From Deinococcus sp. Marseille-Q6407 (GTDB taxonomy: Bacteria; Deinococcota; Deinococci; Deinococcales; Deinococcaceae), in the NCBI RefSeq assembly GCF_946848805.1, contig NZ_CAMPFU010000004.1, forward strand, positions 62,001 through 126,000: a DNA stretch of 64,000 nt, given 5' to 3'. Shown in pieces: positions 21,621 to 29,415 of this stretch. The notes below the pieces were generated by a model. It searched no databases. It was not told the DNA's origin and saw only the letters and a list, made by a program, of their open reading frames with translations. Position 1 is the first letter of the stretch; each line of letters begins with the position of its first letter. A program made the translations under genes and the position numbers.

Positions 21621-23864
21621 TCAGCTCCATGCGGTTCCGTTCAGGGTGGCGGCGCCCACCTGCAGACGGGCCGCGTCGGGGGCCGGCTGGCGCAGGTAGT
21701 GGCGCAAGTCACGGATCAGCCGCTCCGGGTCGTTGGGAGCCAGCAGCCCACGGGCCCCCACGGCGCGCTCAGCTGCTTCACAGGCTTGCAGGCAGGCATT
21801 TTCTGCCACCACCCGGCACAAGGCCACATAGTCCAGTGCCCCCTCGCCCTGTACGGCCAGCCGGAACCCACCTTCGCGCACTGTCTGCCAGGCAGCTTCT
21901 ACCCCGGCCGCCGCTTCGGCAAAGCGCAGACGCTGCACATCGTCGTCCTGACGGCCCAGCTGGGTCACGACCTCGCGGGCGGCGTCCAGCACAGCCTCGG
22001 CCCCGCCCAGCTGCGCGGCCAGGAAACGCAGGGCGCCTCCGCTGAACTCCGGCTGGCGGTAATAGTCGCCGCTCTGCCCGACAGCGCTGCCGGGCGGAAA
22101 CACCAGCCCACTCAGGTTGGCCCGTGCACTCACGCTGGCCCGCATGCCCAGCGGCTGCCAGAAGCGGTGATCAAACCGCTCAGGAGGCAGCGGCGCCGGC
22201 GCCAGCAGCATGATTCGGCCCTGGCCGGCCACCTCGGCCGGCAGCAGCGGCCGGATGAATTCGGCGCCGGACGCAAAAGTCTTGTTGCCACTCAGTGTCC
22301 AGCCGCCCGGCGCTGGCTGCGCCTGCAAGCCGGGAGCTTCCTCGGTGTTCCAGACGCCCAGCAGCTCGCCGCTGGCGGCCGCTTCTGCCAGTTGCTCCGG
22401 GGTGCCGTAGCGCCGCAGCAGGCTCAGCGCGTTGAGATGTCCCTCGTACAGCCGGGCCACCGGCAGGCTCAGCCGGCCGACTGCCCGCAGCAGTTCCAGC
22501 AGGTCAGGGCCGCTCAGGTCGTGGCCCAGCCCGCCCGGCAAGTTGGCCCACAATAGCCCCTGCCGGCGCAGCGCCGCGATGGACGCGTGTGGAAACTGCC
22601 CATCGGCGTGGCGCAGCGGGGCTTCGGCCAGCAGGTCGGGGGCGGCCAGGGCCAGCCGGTGCAGCGCTGTGCCCAGCGACTGGGGCAGACTGGGCGCCGG
22701 GGGTTCCTGCGCGGGCAGACCGCTCTGCTCCCAGCCCTGAACTTCTCGCAGCGCCGCACTCAGGACCGGGTCGGAGGCCCGCTGGCCCTGCGGCCCCCCG
22801 GTGCCTGCATAGTCCAGCAGGCCGTTGGGGCAGTGGCGGTCGTCCACCCAACCGGGATGGTCCAGCACCGGATAGAGGCAGATGCCCTGCAGCTGCACCC
22901 CGGCGGCCCGCGCCGCCAGCGCCTCGTAAGCTACCCAGCGCAGCCAGGCGGACCGGGCGCTGCCCTCGGTGCCGGTTTCGGAAAGGACCACCGGCAGCTC
23001 ATAGCGGCGCCAGACTTCCGTAAGCAGTTGCCGCAGTGGAATGAACTCCGGGTCGGCCGGCTCCAGCGTGCGCCGCCGCTCGTGTTCCGAGTGGTGGATC
23101 CACTGGTTGGCCGGGTAAGAGTTCAGCCCGATCAGGTCCACCAGCTCCGGCGAACCGCCCAGTTCGGGGTAAAGCCGGCCCAGCAGCATGTCCAGCGCCT
23201 CGAACTGCGAGGCGTGAAAGCCGGCGGCTTCCTGCGCTTCATGAGGCCGCTGTGGGTCGGCGTGCACGGCAATCAGCGGTTCAGCATGCAGAAAGTGCAC
23301 CTCTGGTAGCGTGGCCCGCAGCGCCCGCATCGCCGCGATAGAGGCGGCGGCCAGCTGCCGTTTCAGCTCGTGCCCGCGTCCATGTGCGAAAGGCGCGAAC
23401 TCGCCCACCTCGCCGCCCGACCACGCGAAAAACGAGATTTCGTTGACTGGGCACAGCCACAGCGGCCCGGCCGTATGCTGCGCCAGGAACTCGCCGGCTG
23501 CCCGGGCGTAAGCGGCAAAGGCCGGGGCAAATTCCGGCGAGTAGGGATCCAGAAAATCCGGGTAGCCGTAATGCAGCAGGTCCCAGATCACCTGTACGCC
23601 GCTGCTCTGTGCGGCCAGCACCTGCTCCTCGGCCGAGCTGAAGTCGTACTCGCCGGGCCGCCGCTCGATCTGCGGCCAGCGCAGGCCGTCGCGCACGGTG
23701 CCCAGTCCCAGGCTCTGCACCGCCGCGTAGTCCTGCGCGGCCAGCCGGTCGTGGGCGGTGGCGTCCAGGACATCCACCCGCTGTCCGGAAGGCAGGCGTT
23801 GCTGACTGCACTCGAAGCCGCCCATCCAGAAAGAGGCCAGTGGGGAAGCAGAAGGACCATTCAT
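21621..23864 (-). CDS. Fusion of GH1-like glycosidase and acyl-CoA-dehydrogenase-like domains
   Basis: 747 residues from the ATG at 23864. Residues ~10-370 resemble a family-1-type glycoside hydrolase barrel: RDGLRWPQIERRPGEYDF, the acid/base region CPVNEISFFAW (N141-E142), LIGLNSYPANQW and a candidate nucleophile LSETGTEG (E296), then GICLYPVLDHPGW. After a Pro-rich linker (~385) the remaining ~350 residues look like an acyl-CoA dehydrogenase: LLWANLPGGLGHDLSGPDLL, WTLSGNKTFASGAEF (flavin region), FWQPLGMRASVSA and a long helical C-terminal bundle. I see no frameshift joining the halves. The combination is unusual. Its role is unknown; a sugar-containing secondary metabolite or glycolipid is the natural guess from the neighbouring deacetylase and oxidoreductase. 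Confidence 0.8.
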   Translation of the reverse strand: MNGPSASPLASFWMGGFECSQQRLPSGQRVDVLDATAHDRLAAQDYAAVQSLGLGTVRDGLRWPQIERRPGEYDFSSAEEQVLAAQSSGVQVIWDLLHYGYPDFLDPYSPEFAPAFAAYARAAGEFLAQHTAGPLWLCPVNEISFFAWSGGEVGEFAPFAHGRGHELKRQLAAASIAAMRALRATLPEVHFLHAEPLIAVHADPQRPHEAQEAAGFHASQFEALDMLLGRLYPELGGSPELVDLIGLNSYPANQWIHHSEHERRRTLEPADPEFIPLRQLLTEVWRRYELPVVLSETGTEGSARSAWLRWVAYEALAARAAGVQLQGICLYPVLDHPGWVDDRHCPNGLLDYAGTGGPQGQRASDPVLSAALREVQGWEQSGLPAQEPPAPSLPQSLGTALHRLALAAPDLLAEAPLRHADGQFPHASIAALRRQGLLWANLPGGLGHDLSGPDLLELLRAVGRLSLPVARLYEGHLNALSLLRRYGTPEQLAEAAASGELLGVWNTEEAPGLQAQPAPGGWTLSGNKTFASGAEFIRPLLPAEVAGQGRIMLLAPAPLPPERFDHRFWQPLGMRASVSARANLSGLVFPPGSAVGQSGDYYRQPEFSGGALRFLAAQLGGAEAVLDAAREVVTQLGRQDDDVQRLRFAEAAAGVEAAWQTVREGGFRLAVQGEGALDYVALCRVVAENACLQACEAAERAVGARGLLAPNDPERLIRDLRHYLRQPAPDAARLQVGAATLNGTAWS

Positions 23865-23993
23865 CTTTCCTACGATGCGCTGAGCCGCTCCTGAGATAGA
23901 TGAACTAGAGCCCTGCACGGCATTTAATCTCAAGGGACCGTCAATGCGCCGCTGCGCCCGGCGGCAGCGGTGGCTTTCTAGACTGAGGAGATC

Positions 23994-25151
23994 ATGACTG
24001 AGAAACATCCGCCCCAGACATCTTCCACAGCTTCAACGCACGCCCGGCCTGACGGCCGCATCGGCTACGCCATTGTGGGCGTGGGCCAGCTGACCCAGGA
24101 CGAGCTGATTCCGTCTATCCGCGAGAGCGACCAGGCTTATCTGGCCGCTCTGGTCACCAGCGCCGAGGACAAGGCTGAGGCGTTCGAGATCTCGCCTCTG
24201 CGCCCTGAAGATATTTACGCCTACGAGGACTTCGAGCAGCTGGCTGACCGGGGCGATATTCAGGCGGTGTATATCGTGCTGCCCAACGCGCTGCACCGCG
24301 AGTACGTGGAGCGGGCGGCGAGGATGGGCAAGCACGTGCTGTGCGAAAAACCGCTGGCCAGCACCCCGGAAGACGCCAAGGCGATGGTGCAGTCCTGCCG
24401 CGAGGCCGGCGTGCTGCTGATGACGGCCTACCGCTGCCAGTACACTCCGCACCACTGGGCCGTGCGCGACGCCGTGCAGCGCGGCGAGCTAGGGCCGGTC
24501 CGGCTGCTGAATTCGGTTCATTCCCATGTGGAAGATGATCCGGAAGCCTGGCGCCTACAGCAGGAGATGGCGGGCGGCGGTCCCCTGCCGGACATCGGGC
24601 TTTACAGCCTCAATACCGTGCGCTTTGTGCTGGGGCAGGAGCCGCTGTGGGTCGAAGCCGCCCTGGAACAGCCCCAGGATGTGGGCGATGACCCCCGCTT
24701 TCAGGAGGTGGAGCGCAGCATCAGTTTCCGGCTAGGATTTGCGGGCGGCGTCCTGGCCGACTGTCAGGCCAGCTACGCCGCGCTGGACGTGAACACTTTC
24801 CGCGTGCTGGGCGAACTCGGGCACGCCGCGCTGGACCCGGCTTTTCAGTACAACGATCTGGACCTGACCCTGACCACCCAGCGGGGCCAGCAGCAGCCGG
24901 ACTTTCCTGAATACGACCAGTTCACGCTGGAAATGGACCACTTCGCGCAGTGCATTCGCAGCGGGGCGCAGCCCTGGACCCCCGGCGAGGAAGGCGTGCA
25001 GGACCAGCGTCTGATGGCTGCCATTTACGAGTCGGCCCGGCAGGGACGCCGCGTGGAGCTGGACGCTCCGCAGGGCCGCGATGTGTTCCGCGGCACCCCA
25101 CCCGAGGTGCCGGGACGGACGGCGCCGCAGGAAACGGTGCTGCCCGGCTAA
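23994..25151 (+). CDS. Gfo/Idh/MocA-family oxidoreductase
   Basis: NAD(P)-dependent sugar dehydrogenase or glucose-fructose-oxidoreductase-like protein, 385 residues. The N-terminal Rossmann start is GYAIVGVGQLTQDELIP. NALHREYVERAARMGKHVLCEKPLA contains the catalytic EKP Lys; YRCQYTPHH and GGGPLPDIGLYSLN are typical of the C-terminal domain. It has no Sec or Tat signal. TAGACT sits 9 nt before the ATG with GAGGAG between, so the 5' leader is very short. It is divergent from the glycosidase fusion/PIG-L pair and may share its pathway. Confidence 0.9.
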   Translation: MTEKHPPQTSSTASTHARPDGRIGYAIVGVGQLTQDELIPSIRESDQAYLAALVTSAEDKAEAFEISPLRPEDIYAYEDFEQLADRGDIQAVYIVLPNALHREYVERAARMGKHVLCEKPLASTPEDAKAMVQSCREAGVLLMTAYRCQYTPHHWAVRDAVQRGELGPVRLLNSVHSHVEDDPEAWRLQQEMAGGGPLPDIGLYSLNTVRFVLGQEPLWVEAALEQPQDVGDDPRFQEVERSISFRLGFAGGVLADCQASYAALDVNTFRVLGELGHAALDPAFQYNDLDLTLTTQRGQQQPDFPEYDQFTLEMDHFAQCIRSGAQPWTPGEEGVQDQRLMAAIYESARQGRRVELDAPQGRDVFRGTPPEVPGRTAPQETVLPG

Positions 25152-25169
25152 GGAAGGTGTCCTCCCACT

Positions 25170-25724
25170 TCAGCTGAACGACAGATACATCTGCACGATG
25201 TTGTTCACGTAGTTGCGGGTCTCGGGAATGGGCGGCACGCAGCCGCAGGCCGCCACCCGTGCCGGGCCCGCGTTGTAAGCGGCCAGGGCCAGCTCGATGC
25301 GGCCAAAGCGCTGGTACTGCTGGCGTAGGTAGCGGGCACTGCCGCGCAGATTCTGTTGGGGATCGTAAGGGTCGACACCCAGACTGTGGGCGGTCCCCGG
25401 CATCAGCTGTCCTAGCCCGATGGCTCCGGCGCTTGAAAGCGCATTCTGGCAAAAGCCCGATTCATGCCATACCAGCGAGAACAGCAGGGTTTCAGGCACG
25501 CCCTCGGCGCGGGCCGATTGCCGCAGCCAGTCGGAATATTCCTGTGGCACCAGAATCTGCCGCTGCCCGGCGTTGTAGGCCAGCTGACCGCGTTCGTGCG
25601 GGGCGCAGGAATTCCAGCCGCGCTGCACCGGCGCTATCTGCATGGGGGTGGCGGCACTCTGGGCCTGAGCCGCGCTGCCCAGGCCCAGCAGGCCAGCCAG
25701 GATCATACTTACCTTCCACTTCAT
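25170..25724 (-). CDS. Secreted lytic transglycosylase (SLT domain)
   Basis: 184 residues with a Sec signal (MKWKVSMILAGLLGLGSAAQA, cleavage after AQA). The SLT domain has LVWHESGFCQNA with the catalytic Glu (HESGF), then GAIGLGQLMPGTAHSLGVDP, NLRGSARYLRQQYQRFG and ALAAYNAGPARV. It cleaves peptidoglycan glycan strands outside the cytoplasmic membrane. Four Cys outside the signal may form disulfides. It is single-gene, convergent with the oxidoreductase and divergent from moaDE. Confidence 0.9.
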   Translation of the reverse strand: MKWKVSMILAGLLGLGSAAQAQSAATPMQIAPVQRGWNSCAPHERGQLAYNAGQRQILVPQEYSDWLRQSARAEGVPETLLFSLVWHESGFCQNALSSAGAIGLGQLMPGTAHSLGVDPYDPQQNLRGSARYLRQQYQRFGRIELALAAYNAGPARVAACGCVPPIPETRNYVNNIVQMYLSFS

Positions 25725-25799
25725 ACCGGCTCTTATAATCCCAGGTTTTGCACGGCTCTGTCACAGCTGCCCGGCGCTGACCCCCGTAGAATGCCTGCC

Positions 25800-26513
25800 A
25801 TGACTTTCCCCGTGCGTGTGCTGCTGTTCGCCCATCTCAGCCGTCAGGTGCCCGAGCCCGAGTTTGCCGCCGAGGTGCCGCAGGGCGCCACGGTCCGCGA
25901 CCTGGCCCGGCAGCTGCAGCAGCAGCAGGGGCTGGACCTCAGCGGCTGCATGGCCGCCGTGAACGAGAACTACGCTGCCCCTGACACTGCCCTACACGCC
26001 GGCGACGAGGTGGCTTTTCTTCCGCCGGTGGCTGGCGGCTCGGATATAGAGAATGAACAGGAGCCAGGGCTGACCGCCGTGCAGGTCACGGCCGAACCCC
26101 TGAGCCTGGCGCAGGCTGAAGCGTTTCTGGTGCGGCCCCGTTACGGTGCCCAGAGCTATTTCGTGGGTACGGTGCGTTCGCCCAACAAAGGGCAGGCCGT
26201 GACCCTGATTCAGTACGAAGCCTATGCCAGTATGGCCGAGAAAGTGCTGCGTGAGGCTGCCGACCAGGCCCGCGAGCGCTTTGGCGGCGAGGACGGCGAC
26301 CTGGCAGTCTATCTGGCGCACCGCACCGGCCGCCTGCAACCGGCCGAGGCCAGCATCGTGATCGGGGTGGGCAGCCCTCACCGCCGCGCTGCACTGGACG
26401 CCGCCGACTGGCTGATTGAACATGTCAAGGCCGTGATTCCGGTCTGGAAGTTGGAGGAACTGGAAGACGGCCAGCGCTGGGTGGAAGGCGTCAGCCCGGC
26501 CGAAACGCTCTGA
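25800..26513 (+). CDS. Fused molybdopterin synthase MoaD-MoaE
   Basis: 237 residues. Residues 1-82 are a MoaD beta-grasp domain ending FLPPVAGG; after an acidic linker (SDIENEQEPG) the rest is MoaE, with HRTGRLQPAEASIVIGVGSPHRRAALDA and VKAVIPVWKLEEL (catalytic Lys). In normal MoaD the Gly-Gly is the chain end and must be thiocarboxylated, so here it has to be released, as reported for the mycobacterial MoaX fusion. The ATG at 25800 lies 7 nt after TAGAAT (25787-25792), suggesting a leaderless mRNA; ATG 25791 is an alternative. No other moa genes are in the window. Confidence 0.92.
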   Translation: MTFPVRVLLFAHLSRQVPEPEFAAEVPQGATVRDLARQLQQQQGLDLSGCMAAVNENYAAPDTALHAGDEVAFLPPVAGGSDIENEQEPGLTAVQVTAEPLSLAQAEAFLVRPRYGAQSYFVGTVRSPNKGQAVTLIQYEAYASMAEKVLREAADQARERFGGEDGDLAVYLAHRTGRLQPAEASIVIGVGSPHRRAALDAADWLIEHVKAVIPVWKLEELEDGQRWVEGVSPAETL

Positions 26514-26547
26514 GCTGATCTGTTGCCTCCTGACCTGAGAACTCAAA

Positions 26548-26597
26548 GAGCACCGCCACCGGGCGGAAACCTTATCCGGTGGCGGTGCCCCTCTTTC
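26548..26597 (+). terminator. Intrinsic terminator after moaDE
   Basis: GCACCGCCACCGG at 26550-26562 and its exact complement at 26576-26588 form a 13-bp perfect stem with CTCTTTCT downstream. It may also serve the convergent BASS gene, which ends at 26605. Confidence 0.85.
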
Positions 26598-26604
26598 TAA
26601 CCGG

Positions 26605-27591
26605 TCAGCCTAGGGGCTCAGTAGTGGCTGGGCTGACCGGCTGCTCTTCAGGCAGTGGCTGCCGGGCAAATACAGCGGCCAGCATGGCGCCCGAGAGGTT
26701 GTGCCACACGGCGGCGACAGCACCGGGCAGCGCAGCCAGCGGCGAGAAATGCAGGGTTGCCAGCGAAGCGGCCAGCCCCGAGTTCTGCATACCGACTTCA
26801 AAAGCCAGAGTGCGCTGCGCGGCGGCGCTGAGGCCCATGCTGCGGCCAACCAGGTAGCCCAGCAGCAGGCCGAGGCCATTGTGCAGCACCACTGCAACCA
26901 GCACCAGCAGGCCAGCGGTTGCCAGCCGCTCGGCGGCGCCTCCCACAATCACGGCCACGATAAAGCTGATGGCCAAGGTCGAGAGCCAGGGCAGCAGCGG
27001 CTGCACCGCTTCGATTCCACGCGGAAAAAAGACCCGCACGATGACGCCCAGCACCACCGGCAGCAGCACCGTCTTGAGAATAGAGATCATCAGGGCACTG
27101 AAGCTGACCTGGGTCGCCTGCCCCATCAGCCATAACGTCAGCAGCGGCGTCATGATGGGAGCCAGCAGAGTTGAAGCGGTGGTCAGCGAGACCGAAAGTG
27201 CCACGTCACCGCGGGCCAGATAGGTCACCACATTGGAGGCAGTGCCGCCGGGCACACAGCCCAGCAGAATCAGTCCCGTGGCCAGTTCGGGTGGCAGCTG
27301 TAGCAGCCTTGCCACGCCCCAGGCCAGCAGCGGCATGATGACATACTGCGCAGCCACACCGGCTGCCACAATCAAGGGGCGGCTGGCAATCCGGGCAAAA
27401 TCCGGTAGGGTCAGCGTGGCCCCCATAAAGAACATGATCAGCCCCAGCCCCCAGGGTACCAGCGATCCCAGCGACTTGAAGGTGCCCGGCAGGAGATAAC
27501 CGGCCAGGCCGCTCAGCACGACCAATACCGGGAAAACCGTGACGGCCAGCCGCTCGGCGCGGCCTGGTGGGATAGCTGCCGTACCGGTCAC
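26605..27591 (-). CDS. Bile acid:sodium symporter (BASS) family transporter
   Basis: 328 residues, about nine to ten hydrophobic helices. BASS landmarks are GLGLIMFFMGATLTLPDF, GLILLGCVPGGTASNVVTYLARGD (the crossover-region PGGTASN) and FEVGMQNSGLAASLA (E-x-G-x-Q-N). Members carry organic acids such as bile acids, pantoate or keto acids with sodium; the substrate here is unknown. It starts at a GTG (27591) whose GTGA overlaps the stop of a 22-codon upstream ORF, suggesting translational coupling. Confidence 0.9.
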   Translation of the reverse strand: MTGTAAIPPGRAERLAVTVFPVLVVLSGLAGYLLPGTFKSLGSLVPWGLGLIMFFMGATLTLPDFARIASRPLIVAAGVAAQYVIMPLLAWGVARLLQLPPELATGLILLGCVPGGTASNVVTYLARGDVALSVSLTTASTLLAPIMTPLLTLWLMGQATQVSFSALMISILKTVLLPVVLGVIVRVFFPRGIEAVQPLLPWLSTLAISFIVAVIVGGAAERLATAGLLVLVAVVLHNGLGLLLGYLVGRSMGLSAAAQRTLAFEVGMQNSGLAASLATLHFSPLAALPGAVAAVWHNLSGAMLAAVFARQPLPEEQPVSPATTEPLG

Positions 27592-27656
27592 TGGCAGGCT
27601 CCGTTTGCCTGGCCGATGCCGGGTTCATACTGCTGAAGATATGGTCGGCTGTACAT
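27588..27656 (-). CDS. 22-aa upstream ORF overlapping the BASS gene
   Basis: ATG at 27656 has GGAGG 7 nt upstream, a better ribosome site than the BASS gene itself. The peptide runs from MYSRPYLQQYE to NGACQ, and its TGA overlaps the GTG start of the transporter. It could be a leader peptide for translational control or simply a coupling device. No family recognised. Confidence 0.5.
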   Translation of the reverse strand: MYSRPYLQQYEPGIGQANGACQ

Positions 27657-27870
27657 GGGGTTGCCTCCAGTATGCTAATCGTCTGGCAGCTACAAGCTAT
27701 TACTTGCCTGCCAGTTGTCAGCTGTTTGATTGGGATGCCCCGACTATAAAGCATCCTGGCTTCTGCGCCACTCTGCCACGCGTTCTGTTTCTCTTGCTCT
27801 GTGGCAGGGAGGGTTCACGCTTCTCAGCCCTGCGAGGACCACAGTGGAAAACAGCAGAAGGAGGAGCGCA

Positions 27871-28611
27871 ATGAAAAGGATTTCCAGATCCAGATCCCGT
27901 CTAGCCCTGGCCCTGCTGGGTCTCGCTCTGGCTGGGGCAGCGCAGGCCGGCGAAATGCATAGTTATATTCAGACCACTGCCGGCCACCCTGTGCAGGCGC
28001 TGGCCTGGTGTGACGCGCCAGACGCTGTCCTGGCCTTGTCCCGGCCACCCACTGATGTTGGCGGCGTGGCAACGCTTTATCGCTGGCGTAAGGGTTCTGT
28101 ACCCGGCGTGCAGGAAAGCTGGCCTGTAAGGGTAGGGCGGGCAGACCCCGGCGCGGGCAACATTTACTATCCACTGGCTTTCCCCGGCCGGCAGCTGACG
28201 GATCAGAATAACCGGGATTACCTGCACATCAGCAACGTCGAAAATGCGCATGACCCTGAATACCGCATGACCCGGGTGGGGGAGATGATGCTGAATGGTC
28301 AGCGTCATTCCTGCCGTTATGTGCCTCAGGCGGCCTTTATGGGGGCAACTGACCGGCGTACCGTCATCATCTGGGACAATGGCCGGACGGCTACCTATGC
28401 CACCCGCAACTTTGATGGCTCGCCGGGAGTGTATGTGACCGGAGGCCAGCGCAGCCAGACTTCTGCAGGCGTGAACATCTACCGTTTTCCAGCGCCGGGA
28501 GGGTACGTCTATAACGTGTCCACCGGCGGGGAAGATGCCAAGGTAACAGTGATCCAGCGTGGTGTGACGCGGCTCAGCGAACCGTTTCGGGCCTATTCAC
28601 AGGGCGACTAG
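27871..28611 (+). CDS. Secreted protein of unknown function
   Basis: 246 residues. A basic start MKRISRSRSR, a hydrophobic core LALALLGLALAGAAQA and an AQA-G cleavage site make a clear Sec signal, so the mature protein is extracytoplasmic. Mature part: GEMHSYIQTTAGHPVQALAWCDAPD and NGQRHSCRYVPQAAF give two Cys that could form a disulfide; no recognised domain. AAGGAGG 6 nt before the ATG fixes the start; the open frame extends upstream but has no ribosome site. A strong terminator follows. Confidence 0.7.
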   Translation: MKRISRSRSRLALALLGLALAGAAQAGEMHSYIQTTAGHPVQALAWCDAPDAVLALSRPPTDVGGVATLYRWRKGSVPGVQESWPVRVGRADPGAGNIYYPLAFPGRQLTDQNNRDYLHISNVENAHDPEYRMTRVGEMMLNGQRHSCRYVPQAAFMGATDRRTVIIWDNGRTATYATRNFDGSPGVYVTGGQRSQTSAGVNIYRFPAPGGYVYNVSTGGEDAKVTVIQRGVTRLSEPFRAYSQGD

Positions 28612-28623
28612 CGAGATCTAACC

Positions 28624-28660
28624 AAAAAAAGTGCCTCCGTTGAACTGGAGGCACTTTTTG
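28624..28660. terminator. Bidirectional intrinsic terminator
   Basis: AAAAAAAGTGCCTCC, loop GTTGAACT, GGAGGCACTTTTT. An A run on one side and a T run on the other allow it to end both the secreted-protein gene and the convergent repeat lipoprotein gene. Confidence 0.92.
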
Positions 28661-28675
28661 TTTACTGAGGAAGGC

Positions 28676-28996
28676 TCAGTTGGTGGTGGTGCTGCTGGCC
28701 ATATCGGTGCTCATGGTGCTGCTGGCCATGTCGGTGCTGGTGGTGTCACTGGCCATATCGGTGCTGGTGGTGTCACTGGCCATGTCAGTGCTGGTGGTGT
28801 CGCTGGCCATGTCAGTGCTGGTGGTGTCACTGGCCATGTCAGTGCTGGTGGTGTCGCTGGCCATGTCAGTGCTGGTGGCCGCACTGGTGGTTTCAGTGGT
28901 CGTAGTGGTGCTGGTGGTGGTCTCAGTCTTAGGAGAGCAGGCCATCAGAGCGGTGCTGGCGATCATCAACAGAAAAATCTTCTTCATGGCGCACAT
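28676..28996 (-). CDS. Small lipoprotein with nine-residue repeats
   Basis: 106 residues. MKKIFLLMIASTALMAC is a lipoprotein signal with a slightly atypical lipobox (ALMAC). The mature part begins [17 protein letters not shown] and then consists of seven copies of TTSTDMASD-like units (residues ~41-102), ending in TTTN. It is thus a low-complexity Thr/Ser/Asp stalk tethered to a membrane, possibly a surface spacer. The [11 protein letters not shown] block reappears after the lipid Cys of the binding lipoprotein at 40479. GGGAG is 6 nt before the ATG at 28996; the ATG at 28987 is the alternative start. Confidence 0.7.
   Translation of the reverse strand: MCAMKKIFLLMIASTALMACSPKTETTTSTTTTTETTSAATSTDMASDTTSTDMASDTTSTDMASDTTSTDMASDTTSTDMASDTTSTDMASSTMSTDMASSTTTN
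28689..28876 (-). repeat. 27-bp tandem repeat inside lipoprotein gene
   Basis: Seven tandem copies of a 27-bp unit encoding nine residues. The central copies are nearly identical at the DNA level with synonymous third-position differences (for example GTC/ATC and TCA/TCG). In-frame unit length means copy-number change would alter stalk length without breaking the gene. Confidence 0.9.
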
Positions 28997-29415
28997 CTTG
29001 CTCTCCCGACATCTGAGCAGGATGAGAAAAACAAGACCTCTTTTTGCCCCGGTTTCATCCGGTAGCCTAGAGCCCTTTTTGCTGTATTTATAGAGAGATT
29101 TTTGTGTGTGAAAGATTACGCTTGTTGAGAGGTAAAAGGACCATTGCCTTTATAAAACTTTAATACTTGTAAGTTGGCCTCAAACTTAGGCCCTCTTTCT
29201 CTGCTCAGTGGTCTCCCGCAAGGCTACTGGAAAACTTTCCAGGCTTCAGACGACTCAGGCCGGCTGAACGAGAAAGGGTTTCGTGTTCTGTTTTAGGTCA
29301 TACTAGAGCGTCCGCCTGGAATGTCAACCAAGAAATGCCGGCCCCTCTGACTCCCGCGGGCCGGAAGCTCTGGCCCGGTTCCCGCTTGCGGCCAGCCCCT
29401 GAAAGGATTCCTCTG
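28997..29415. other. 419-bp intergenic region, AT-rich, with operator-like palindromes
   Basis: No gene. AT-rich between about 29080 and 29180, consistent with divergent promoters for the lipoprotein (minus; TATAAA near 29090) and the PTS gene (plus). A 16-bp palindrome CTGGAAAACTTTCCAG lies at 29228-29243 (7-bp arms, 2-bp centre) and a shorter one, GGCCT...AGGCC, at 29176-29192. The first has the form of a repressor operator for the sugar cluster, but no regulator gene is adjacent. Confidence 0.5.

Noticed and set aside
28689..28876. Tandem repeat as a possible CRISPR array
   Set aside because: Units are contiguous 27-bp in-frame coding repeats without unique spacers, inside a lipoprotein ORF with a good signal peptide.
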